Shown piece by piece: positions 1 through 4,820 of a stretch of 7,202 bases of DNA. The notes beneath the pieces were generated by a model, which was not told the DNA's origin, searched no databases, and saw only the letters and a program-made list of their open reading frames with translations. A program made the position numbers and the translations under genes. Source of the DNA: Acholeplasmatales bacterium (lineage in GTDB: Bacteria; Bacillota_I; Bacilli_A; Acholeplasmatales; Anaeroplasmataceae); assembly GCA_024681175.1 (NCBI GenBank), contig JAILBI010000025.1:1-7202 (forward strand). The letters are read 5' to 3'. How positions within the stretch are numbered: position 1 is the stretch's first letter; each line of letters starts with the position of its first letter.

Positions 1-1
1 T

Positions 2-271
2 GCAGATTTAGATGCTCAAAAAAAGGGAGCATATATAGGTTATTTTGTTGGAATAATTGGTATATTATTAATTGATATTATTAATGGTATTGTATTTAAA
101 AATGTAAATCATGGACCGAATATGGTTATAGCATTAATGTGCTTTAGCGCATTTATTACTAAATATATTAAACTTAAAAAAAATCATGAGCTTATAGTAG
201 CAATACTATATGGCTTATTATCAATTATGTTCTTAGTATTTTGGATATTACAACTAGTAAAGGTGTGGTAA
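2..271 (+). CDS. C-terminal part of a small three-helix membrane protein (DUF6442-like), 5' end outside the window
   Basis: The reading frame is open from the left edge and ends at TAA 269-271, giving 89 visible residues and no start. Three hydrophobic stretches are seen at visible residues about 10-32, 41-53 and 64-86, with a short basic loop (KLKKNHE) before the last, so it is an integral membrane protein. The pattern of a Lys-rich loop followed by a final helix with 'AILYG' recalls the small DUF6442-type proteins often found next to Cro/C1 regulators; this is recognition from memory and not proof. Its last codons contain the ribosome binding site of the next gene (AAAGGTG near 259-265), which begins 5 nt after this stop, so the two are almost surely co-transcribed. 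Such pairs are often a regulator with a membrane partner, but no function can be read here. Confidence 0.75.
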   Translation, partial: ADLDAQKKGAYIGYFVGIIGILLIDIINGIVFKNVNHGPNMVIALMCFSAFITKYIKLKKNHELIVAILYGLLSIMFLVFWILQLVKVW

Positions 272-276
272 TTAAT

Positions 277-483
277 ATGGGTGAATCATTAATATTAAAA
301 AATAATCTTTCTAAAATTAGAAAAGAAAAAAAATTATCGCAAGCAGATCTTGCTAAAATGGTTGGAGTATCAAGAAATACAATTTCATCAATTGAAACTG
401 GTCAATTTGTCCCAACAGCGAAGCTTGCATTATTACTTGCTATTGCATTAGATTTAAAATTTGAGGATATATTCTATTTTTAG
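277..483 (+). CDS. Small Cro/C1 (XRE) family transcriptional regulator
   Basis: This 68-residue protein is essentially one helix-turn-helix DNA-binding domain. Residues about 10-64 form the HTH_3/Cro-C1 fold: an 'LSKIRKEKKLSQADLAKMVG' stretch at 11-30, the turn and recognition helix 'VSRNTISSIETGQ' at 31-43, and the usual 'P...LALLLAIALDL...DIF' ending. There is no sensor or oligomerisation domain, as in the compact regulators that pair with a membrane protein. I chose ATG 277 because AAAGGTG at 259-265 gives a normal ribosome binding site; a TTG at 241 in the same frame would add 12 residues that overlap the upstream gene and look non-domain. The stop overlaps the ribosome binding site of the flavodoxin gene. 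It may control this small operon; targets are unknown. Confidence 0.9.
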   Translation: MGESLILKNNLSKIRKEKKLSQADLAKMVGVSRNTISSIETGQFVPTAKLALLLAIALDLKFEDIFYF

Positions 484-493
484 GAGAAACTAT

Positions 494-934
494 ATGAAGA
501 AAATATTTATTTATTATAGTAAAACTGGTAATGGTGAGAAGGTTAGAGAATATTACGAAAAAAATGGCTATGATATAAGAAAGGTAGAAGCAAGAAGAGG
601 ATTACCTAAAAGTTTTTTTTGGCAGATGATGGTTGGAGGCATGCTTGCAGGATTTAATCATAAAGCTAAGCTTAAAGATTTTAATTATGATATTAAAGAT
701 TATGATGAGGTAGTTATTGGATCTCCAATTTGGAATGGTAAATTTGCTTGTCCAATTAATACATTATTAAGTAAATTAGATTTAAATAAAAAGAAAGTAA
801 CATTTATATTATATAGTGGGGGAGGAAGTGCTCCTAAGGCTATAAAGAAAATAAATAAGAAATATAAAGCTAATACTATAGAGTTAAAAGAACCAAAAAA
901 ATATCCTGATAATCTAAAAAAGCTTAATGAATAA
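494..934 (+). CDS. Short flavodoxin-like (FMN-binding) protein
   Basis: This 146-residue protein begins with beta-strand 1 and the FMN phosphate loop of flavodoxins, 'IYYSKTGNGEKV' at residues 6-17 (S9, T11, G12, N13). The middle carries the typical 'DEVVIGSPIWNGKFACPIN' at 71-89, whose Trp80 region normally packs on the isoalloxazine ring, and 'LYSGGGSAPKAI' at 106-117 fits the later flavin loop. The family carries FMN and shuttles electrons in the cytoplasm or reduces quinones; the partner here is unknown. The basic stretch 'RRGLPKSFFWQMMVGGMLAGF' region (34-54) is longer and more hydrophobic than I expect for electron-carrier flavodoxins and resembles the flavodoxin-domain proteins of Clostridia and Bacilli. 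ATG 494 is preferred over an ATG at 461, because AGGAGA at 482-487 lies 6 nt before it; the longer form would overlap the regulator gene. The gene probably sits in one operon with the two genes before it. Confidence 0.85.
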   Translation: MKKIFIYYSKTGNGEKVREYYEKNGYDIRKVEARRGLPKSFFWQMMVGGMLAGFNHKAKLKDFNYDIKDYDEVVIGSPIWNGKFACPINTLLSKLDLNKKKVTFILYSGGGSAPKAIKKINKKYKANTIELKEPKKYPDNLKKLNE

Positions 935-947
935 CATACTATTTTTA

Positions 948-976
948 TTGAATGATTATTTTAATTGTGTTAATAT
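948..976 (+). promoter_or_regulatory. Sigma-A-type promoter of the riboswitch-exchanger transcript
   Basis: TTGAAT at 948-953 and TAATAT at 971-976 are separated by exactly 17 nt, close to the housekeeping consensus TTGACA-N17-TATAAT. Transcription would start near 983, about 17 nt before the riboswitch P1 stem, which is a sensible leader layout. Confidence 0.65.
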
Positions 977-996
977 ATCTTTGTAATTTAATAGAT

Positions 997-1094
997 TCCT
1001 AAAAGGGAGTAGAAACCTATTTATAGGATTATGTGTCGACATACCCAGTATATTAGATATACTCGTACATAAATCAAATTTCGAGACTTTTACC
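997..1094 (+). ncRNA. yybP-ykoY family (Mn2+-sensing) riboswitch aptamer
   Basis: The leader carries the hallmark core GGGAGTAG (1005-1012) near its 5' end, a GTCGACATAC stretch (1034-1043) in the long arm, and a closing GAGACTTTTACC (1083-1094), matching the order I remember for RF00080 (GGGGAGUAG ... GACAUAC ... GAGACCUUUGCC). The stems can be drawn: P1 TAAAAG 1000-1005 with CTTTTA 1087-1092; a short P2 CCTA 1016-1019 with TAGG 1024-1027; and a long arm with TATGT 1030-1034 paired to ACATA 1067-1071, an internal loop, then AGTATAT 1047-1053 paired to ATATACT 1057-1063. The 3' strand of P1 is also the 5' arm of the terminator that follows, so aptamer folding should prevent termination. Members of this class bind Mn2+ and switch on metal exporters. 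A covariance-model search would settle it. Confidence 0.85.
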
Positions 1095-1116
1095 ATTATG
1101 GTAGGAGTCTTTTTTT
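1084..1116 (+). terminator. Intrinsic terminator forming the riboswitch expression platform
   Basis: AGACTTTTACC (1084-1094) pairs with GGTAGGAGTCT (1100-1110) as an 11-bp stem with two G-U pairs and a 5-nt ATTAT loop, followed by a run of T to 1116. The 5' arm shares CTTTTA (1087-1092) with the riboswitch P1 stem, so the two folds exclude each other. This predicts termination when the ligand is low and read-through when it is high. Confidence 0.85.
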
Positions 1117-1132
1117 AATTAAAGGAGGAAAA

Positions 1133-2182
1133 ATGATACCAGATTTTTATAGCTCTTGGCCTAATGCAGCACAAATTATATTTTATATTGCTTCAATAGT
1201 AGTAGGAGTATTCTTATTAGTGAAATGCTGCGACATATTTGTAGGTTCAGCATCAAGCTTAGCAAAAAAATTACATATTGCGCCAATGATTATTGGTTTA
1301 ACAGTTGTTGCAATGGGTACATCATTACCTGAGCTTGCAGTATCAGTATCAGATTCAATAAGCTGTCTTAAAGACGGTGGAAATGCTAATGTTGCAATAG
1401 GTAATGTTGTTGGATCTAATATATGTAATATTTTAATTGTATTAGGTGGTTCTATATTATTTACACCTATATTTGTTAAAAAAGAAGTATTAAAGAAGAA
1501 TTTCCCTTTCTTAATTATTGCAACAATAATGTGTATTGTATTTGTTTTAACATTTAATTTAGGTGGATCATATGCAGTATTAAGATGGGAAGGAATCATT
1601 TTAGCTGTTACAATGATTGCATATATTGTATTTTTAGTTGTTGATGCAATACGTCACCCACAGGAAGAAAATGAAGAAGAAATTAAAGATATGAAGGTTT
1701 GGAAGGCTATTATATTTTTAATCATTGGTGGTGTTGGTATTGCACTTGGTGGCGAGCTTGTTGTAATTAGTGCTAAAAATTTAGCAATTAAGGGTGCAAC
1801 TGCGGCAGGATTAAATATTGATTTAACTGAAGCGTTAGTTGGTTTAACAATTGTTGCAGTAGGTACATCATTACCTGAGCTTGTTACAAGCCTTGTCGCA
1901 GCTAAAAAGGGTGAAAATGATATTGCTTTAGGTAATGTTATTGGTTCAAATATATTTAATATATTATTTGTGTTAGGTATTGCAGCTACAGTTAATCCTT
2001 TAACTACAGGAAATCAAATATTAATTGATTTAATTGTGATGGGTACAGTCACATTTATCCTATTTGGTTTATCATTTACTGGTAAATTAGGTAAGAAAAC
2101 AGGTCTTTTATTCTTATCTATTTATGTAATATATTTAACATATTTAATATTAAGAACAGTAGGAGTTTTACCTTCTATGTAA
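1133..2182 (+). CDS. CaCA-family cation exchanger (YrbG-like Na+/Ca2+ exchanger type), likely Mn2+/Ca2+ exporter
   Basis: This 349-residue integral membrane protein has about ten hydrophobic helices in two inverted halves, the layout of the CaCA superfamily. Each half carries an alpha-repeat: 'GLTVVAMGTSLPEL' (55-68) followed by 'AIGNVVGSNICNI' (88-100), and 'GLTIVAVGTSLPEL' (237-250) followed by 'DIALGNVIGSNIFNI' (263-277). The ion-binding residues known from the archaeal NCX_Mj structure appear conserved: Glu67 and Glu249, with the nearby Thr/Ser, and Asp263 in the second repeat facing Asn86 in the first. An acidic cytoplasmic linker (about 177-187) joins the halves. The length is slightly above the usual 310-330. 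AGGAGG at 1123-1128 gives a strong ribosome binding site for ATG 1133. Because a yybP-ykoY element controls it, Mn2+ is a likely physiological substrate; Ca2+ and Na+ or H+ coupling cannot be excluded. It is apparently monocistronic. Confidence 0.92.
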   Translation: MIPDFYSSWPNAAQIIFYIASIVVGVFLLVKCCDIFVGSASSLAKKLHIAPMIIGLTVVAMGTSLPELAVSVSDSISCLKDGGNANVAIGNVVGSNICNILIVLGGSILFTPIFVKKEVLKKNFPFLIIATIMCIVFVLTFNLGGSYAVLRWEGIILAVTMIAYIVFLVVDAIRHPQEENEEEIKDMKVWKAIIFLIIGGVGIALGGELVVISAKNLAIKGATAAGLNIDLTEALVGLTIVAVGTSLPELVTSLVAAKKGENDIALGNVIGSNIFNILFVLGIAATVNPLTTGNQILIDLIVMGTVTFILFGLSFTGKLGKKTGLLFLSIYVIYLTYLILRTVGVLPSM

Positions 2183-2197
2183 AATTTATAAATAATT

Positions 2198-2240
2198 AAC
2201 CTCAATTAAAATTATTATGATAAAATTAATTGAGGTTTTT
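2198..2240 (+). terminator. Perfect 12-bp terminator hairpin after the exchanger, overlapping the next gene's RBS
   Basis: AACCTCAATTAA (2198-2209) is perfectly complementary to TTAATTGAGGTT (2226-2237), with a loop that can itself pair TTAT with ATAA, and T residues run to 2240. It has the form of an intrinsic terminator for the exchanger gene. Its 3' arm contains GAGG (2232-2235), the only Shine-Dalgarno-like sequence in front of the ATG at 2243, so in a read-through transcript the hairpin would also hide that site. Confidence 0.8.
2216..2221 (+). promoter_or_regulatory. Candidate -10 element for the MBL-NrnA operon inside the hairpin loop
   Basis: TATGAT at 2216-2221 is one base from the -10 consensus and lies in the loop of the hairpin. 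Transcription from it would start near 2228, leaving a leader of about 15 nt that keeps GAGG (2232-2235) but lacks the 5' hairpin arm. No good -35 is seen (TAATTA at 2193-2198 is 17 nt upstream and weak), so this is tentative. Confidence 0.35.
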
Positions 2241-2242
2241 AT

Positions 2243-3526
2243 ATGAAAAAGAAAGATAAAAAAATATTATATATAACGTTATTTATTGCGGCCGTATGTG
2301 CAATAGCCGTAGTTGGAATACTTTGGTATTTTGGAATTATAGATTTAAATAAATTTATTGATAATGATAAAAAGGATGATAAAAAGGAAGAATATGTTCC
2401 TCAAGAGGTTGTTGAAGGAGAAGTATTTGATGATTTCCAAATACATTTCCTAGAGCTTGGAAATGAGCTTGCTGGTGATTGTACATATATTAAAGCTGGA
2501 GACAATGATATATTAATTGATGCAGGATCTAGAACTAACTCAATTCCAACAATTAAAAATTATTTATCTGATAAGGTATTAGATAATAAGCTTGAATATG
2601 TTATCGCAACTCATGCACACCAAGATCATATTGCAGGCTTTGCAGGAGATAAAACTTATAAATCATTATTTTTAGAATATGAAATTGGTACAATTATTGA
2701 TTTTTCATTGACTAATCAAAAATCAGATTCACCTACATATGCAGCATATATTAATAATAGAGATAGTATTTTAGATGAAGATACCTTTCATTATACTGCA
2801 AAGGAATGCTTCAAAAATGAAGGTGATGCTAAAGATAGTTATGTATTATTAGATAAAGATAATAAAAAAGTTACGATGACTATTTTATATAATGAATTTT
2901 ATTTTGAACCATCATCAGATGAAAATAATTATTCTGTATGTACATTATTTACATATAAGGATAATGATCATGAGCATAATTATTTATTAACTGGCGATTT
3001 AGAAAAAGCAGGAGAAAAAGCTTTAGCAGATTATTATGATGGTTCAACTTTGAAAAAGACCTTACCTCATTGTGATTTATTTAAGGCAGGTCATCATGGC
3101 TCACCAACTTCATCAAATGATGTGTTATTATCTAAAATAACACCTGATATTTGTTGTGTATGCTGTTGTGCAGGAAAAGATGAATATACTAAAAATTATA
3201 ATAATACATTTCCTTCACAAGCATTTATCAATAGAATTGCCAAATATACAGATCAAGTATATGTAACAACATTATGGAGTGAAGAATTAAAAAAATATGA
3301 ATCAATGAATGGAAATATCATTGTTTCATCTAGCTTAGATAAAACATCAGTTGCTTCAACTAATAATTTAATTAAATTAAAGGATAGTGCTTGGTTTAAT
3401 CAAGAAATATATGTTGAAGATTATGTAGAAAGTGATTCAAATGGTGTACCAAATGGCAAATTGTATTATGGAGACGATTTAGAAGGTAAGACTAAAGTCA
3501 AAATGAGGTATTGGCCAACAACATAG
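2243..3526 (+). CDS. Membrane-anchored ComEC-like metallo-beta-lactamase-fold hydrolase
   Basis: This 427-residue protein has a basic N-terminus and one membrane helix (about 8-33), then a charged Lys/Asp/Glu linker (34-62), so the catalytic part should lie outside the cell. Residues about 64-365 form an MBL-fold domain like the detached C-terminal domain of ComEC: 'IHFLELGNELAGD' (67-79), 'ILIDAGS' (90-96), the metal motif 'THAHQDH' (123-129; H124, H126, D128, H129), 'LLTGDLE' (248-254, D252) and 'FKAGHHGSPTS' (280-290, H284/H285). The metal ligands are intact, so it is probably an active phosphoesterase or nuclease; the substrate is unknown. It departs from the family at 304-309, where 'CCVCCC' occupies the place of the usual 'ISVG..N.YGHP' segment, and at Phe323-Pro324 where His-Pro is common. 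A Ser/Thr-poor C-terminal tail (about 375-427) is unassigned. It is translated from GAGG (2232-2235) and is followed after 8 nt by the NrnA-like gene. Confidence 0.88.
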   Translation: MKKKDKKILYITLFIAAVCAIAVVGILWYFGIIDLNKFIDNDKKDDKKEEYVPQEVVEGEVFDDFQIHFLELGNELAGDCTYIKAGDNDILIDAGSRTNSIPTIKNYLSDKVLDNKLEYVIATHAHQDHIAGFAGDKTYKSLFLEYEIGTIIDFSLTNQKSDSPTYAAYINNRDSILDEDTFHYTAKECFKNEGDAKDSYVLLDKDNKKVTMTILYNEFYFEPSSDENNYSVCTLFTYKDNDHEHNYLLTGDLEKAGEKALADYYDGSTLKKTLPHCDLFKAGHHGSPTSSNDVLLSKITPDICCVCCCAGKDEYTKNYNNTFPSQAFINRIAKYTDQVYVTTLWSEELKKYESMNGNIIVSSSLDKTSVASTNNLIKLKDSAWFNQEIYVEDYVESDSNGVPNGKLYYGDDLEGKTKVKMRYWPTT

Positions 3527-3534
3527 GAGATAAT

Positions 3535-4485
3535 ATGTTAAATAAAATATTAGAAAAAATAAAAGAATATAATAAAATAATAATATTTGGTCATGTTAGA
3601 CCTGATGGTGATTGTATAGGAAGTCAAATGGGTCTTTATTATATTATTAAAGAATCATTTCCTGAAAAAGAAGTATATGTTACAGGTGAAACATCAGAAT
3701 ATGTATCTTTTTTAGGAAAGCCTGAATTAATTAATGATAAATTATTTAAAGGAGCCCTTGGTATATCTGTAGATTGTCCTACAATTGAACGTTTATCAGA
3801 TAAAAGAATAGCTTTATGCGATTTTAAAATAAAAATAGATCATCATCCTGATATAGAGCATTTTGGTGATATTGAGCATGTAGAATTAATATCATCTTGT
3901 GCAGAAATAATTATTAATTTATATTTAGAAAATCAAAATAGCTTAATATTATCAAAAAATGCGGCATTACCATTATATGTTGGCATTTTAACAGATACAG
4001 GAAGATTTAAATATGATAGTGTAAAACCAGAAACGTTTAATCGTGCAGCATTATTATTAACAAAAGGATTAGATTTACAATATATTGATAATATGTTATC
4101 AGTAGAAAGATTAGATGTTTTAAAATTAAGAGGATATGTATTATCTAATTTTAAAATGACAAAAAATGGATTTGCCTATATTATATTAAAGAAAAATATA
4201 ATAGAAGAATATAATGTATCATATGAAGAAGCCGCAAATGAAGTATCTACAATTTCAATGATTGAGACATGTCCTATGTGGGCGATGTTTTTAGAAACAG
4301 ATGAAGAAATTAGAATTAGATTAAGATCAAGGGGACCAATTGTAAATGATCTTGCGGCTAAATATAATGGTGGCGGTCATCCTAAGGCATCTGGATGTAG
4401 AATTAAATCATTTGATGAGCTAGATTCATTCTTAAATGATGCAGATGATAAGGTAAAAGAATATAAATTTAATCAAAATAAGTAA
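3535..4485 (+). CDS. nrnA: DHH/DHHA1 phosphoesterase, NrnA type (nanoRNase / pAp phosphatase)
   Basis: This 316-residue cytoplasmic protein has the length and motif order of the NrnA group of DHH-superfamily enzymes. Motif I is 'GHVRPDGDCIGS' (19-30; H20, D24, D26), motif II includes Asp80 ('SVDCP'), motif III is 'IDHHP' (101-105), and motif IV is 'GILTDTGRFKYDS' (150-162, D154). The C-terminal DHHA1 domain carries 'RSRG' (264-267) and the glycine-rich substrate loop 'NGGGHPKASG' (278-287). All expected Mn2+-binding residues are present. Family members degrade 2-5-mer RNAs and dephosphorylate 3'-phosphoadenosine 5'-phosphate, and some cleave pGpG or pApA; which applies here cannot be told. 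ATG 3535 is chosen because AGGAGA (3525-3530) lies just upstream; a TTG at 3511 would overlap the MBL gene. It is translationally close to that gene and ends at a terminator. Confidence 0.92.
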   Translation: MLNKILEKIKEYNKIIIFGHVRPDGDCIGSQMGLYYIIKESFPEKEVYVTGETSEYVSFLGKPELINDKLFKGALGISVDCPTIERLSDKRIALCDFKIKIDHHPDIEHFGDIEHVELISSCAEIIINLYLENQNSLILSKNAALPLYVGILTDTGRFKYDSVKPETFNRAALLLTKGLDLQYIDNMLSVERLDVLKLRGYVLSNFKMTKNGFAYIILKKNIIEEYNVSYEEAANEVSTISMIETCPMWAMFLETDEEIRIRLRSRGPIVNDLAAKYNGGGHPKASGCRIKSFDELDSFLNDADDKVKEYKFNQNK

Positions 4486-4518
4486 AAAAGAATAGTTTTT
4501 GTCACTATTCTTTTTTTT
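4486..4518 (+). terminator. Intrinsic terminator of the MBL-NrnA operon
   Basis: AAAAGAATAGT (4486-4496) pairs perfectly with ACTATTCTTTT (4504-4514) around a 7-nt loop, and a T tract runs to 4518. It begins directly after the stop codon of the NrnA-like gene. Confidence 0.85.
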
Positions 4519-4522
4519 CTTC

Positions 4523-4551
4523 TTGCAAAATTAATAGTTTTATAATATACT
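4523..4551 (+). promoter_or_regulatory. Promoter of the tRNA-Gln gene
   Basis: TTGCAA at 4523-4528 and TATACT at 4546-4551 are spaced by 17 nt. Transcription would start near 4558, about 11 nt before the mature tRNA. A TATAAT at 4541-4546 overlaps it but has no -35 at a good distance. Confidence 0.65.
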
Positions 4552-4568
4552 TAAAAAGCATTTTAAAT

Positions 4569-4643
4569 AGGGGTATAGCCAAGCGGTAAGGCAAGGGACT
4601 TTGACTCCCTCATTCAGTGGTTCGAATCCACTTATCCCTGCCA
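4569..4643 (+). tRNA. trnQ: tRNA-Gln, anticodon UUG, CCA encoded
   Basis: A complete 75-nt cloverleaf can be drawn: acceptor AGGGGTA (4569-4575) with TATCCCT (4633-4639); D-arm GCC/GGC with loop AAGCGGTAA; anticodon stem AGGGA (4594-4598) with TCCCT (4606-4610) and loop CTTTGAC, anticodon TTG at 4601-4603; a 5-nt variable loop; T-arm AGTGG/CCACT with loop TTCGAAT; discriminator G at 4640 and encoded CCA at 4641-4643. It reads CAA (and CAG by wobble). The gene has its own promoter and terminator and is not in a cluster. The first acceptor pair is A1-U72 and not the U1-A72 usual for bacterial tRNA-Gln, and there is a G5-U68 wobble. Confidence 0.96.
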
Positions 4644-4648
4644 GTTTT

Positions 4649-4676
4649 AAAAGACTCTCTTTTGAGAGTCTTTTTT
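4649..4676 (+). terminator. Intrinsic terminator of the tRNA-Gln gene
   Basis: AAAAGACTCTC (4649-4659) pairs perfectly with GAGAGTCTTTT (4664-4674) around a TTTT loop, followed by T to 4676. It starts 6 nt after the encoded CCA. Confidence 0.9.
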
Positions 4677-4716
4677 ATTTGTCTAGATAGGCCATTAGAA
4701 ATAGAAATTTTCTTTT

Positions 4717-4757
4717 TTGAAAATTGTATTAAGTTTATGCTATACTTACTAAGTAAG
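4717..4757 (+). promoter_or_regulatory. Extended -10 promoter of the lipoprotein gene with an overlapping palindrome
   Basis: TTGAAA at 4717-4722 and TATACT at 4741-4746 are 18 nt apart, and TG at 4738-4739 gives an extended -10. Transcription would start near 4753, giving a leader of about 68 nt to the ATG. An odd-centred palindrome, CTTACT-A-AGTAAG (4745-4757), overlaps the end of the -10 and the start site, where a repressor operator would be expected. The leader downstream (4758-4808) is AT-rich with no further structure that I can support. Confidence 0.6.
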
Positions 4758-4820
4758 AAATTATTTTATGAATTAAATTAATAAGTTTCAATTTTTTTAC
4801 TATAAATCGGAGAAAGAATT

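Noticed and set aside
241..276. TTG start extending the XRE regulator by 12 residues
   Set aside because: It overlaps the upstream gene, adds no domain sequence, and ATG 277 has AAAGGTG at a suitable distance.
461..493. ATG start extending the flavodoxin by 11 residues
   Set aside because: It overlaps the regulator gene and places residues before strand beta-1; ATG 494 follows AGGAGA at 482-487.
1183..1599. 138-codon open frame on the - strand
   Set aside because: It lies fully inside the exchanger gene, which has clear family motifs; the antisense translation has no recognisable domain and no ribosome binding site was seen.
3511..3534. TTG start extending the NrnA-like protein by 8 residues
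   Set aside because: It overlaps the end of the MBL gene; ATG 3535 has its own AGGAGA just upstream and gives the usual family start.
4706..4725. AATTTTC/GAAAATT inverted repeat with a T6 loop near the lipoprotein promoter
   Set aside because: It is a weak AT-only stem without a following T tract; it is likely by chance in this composition and overlaps the proposed -35.
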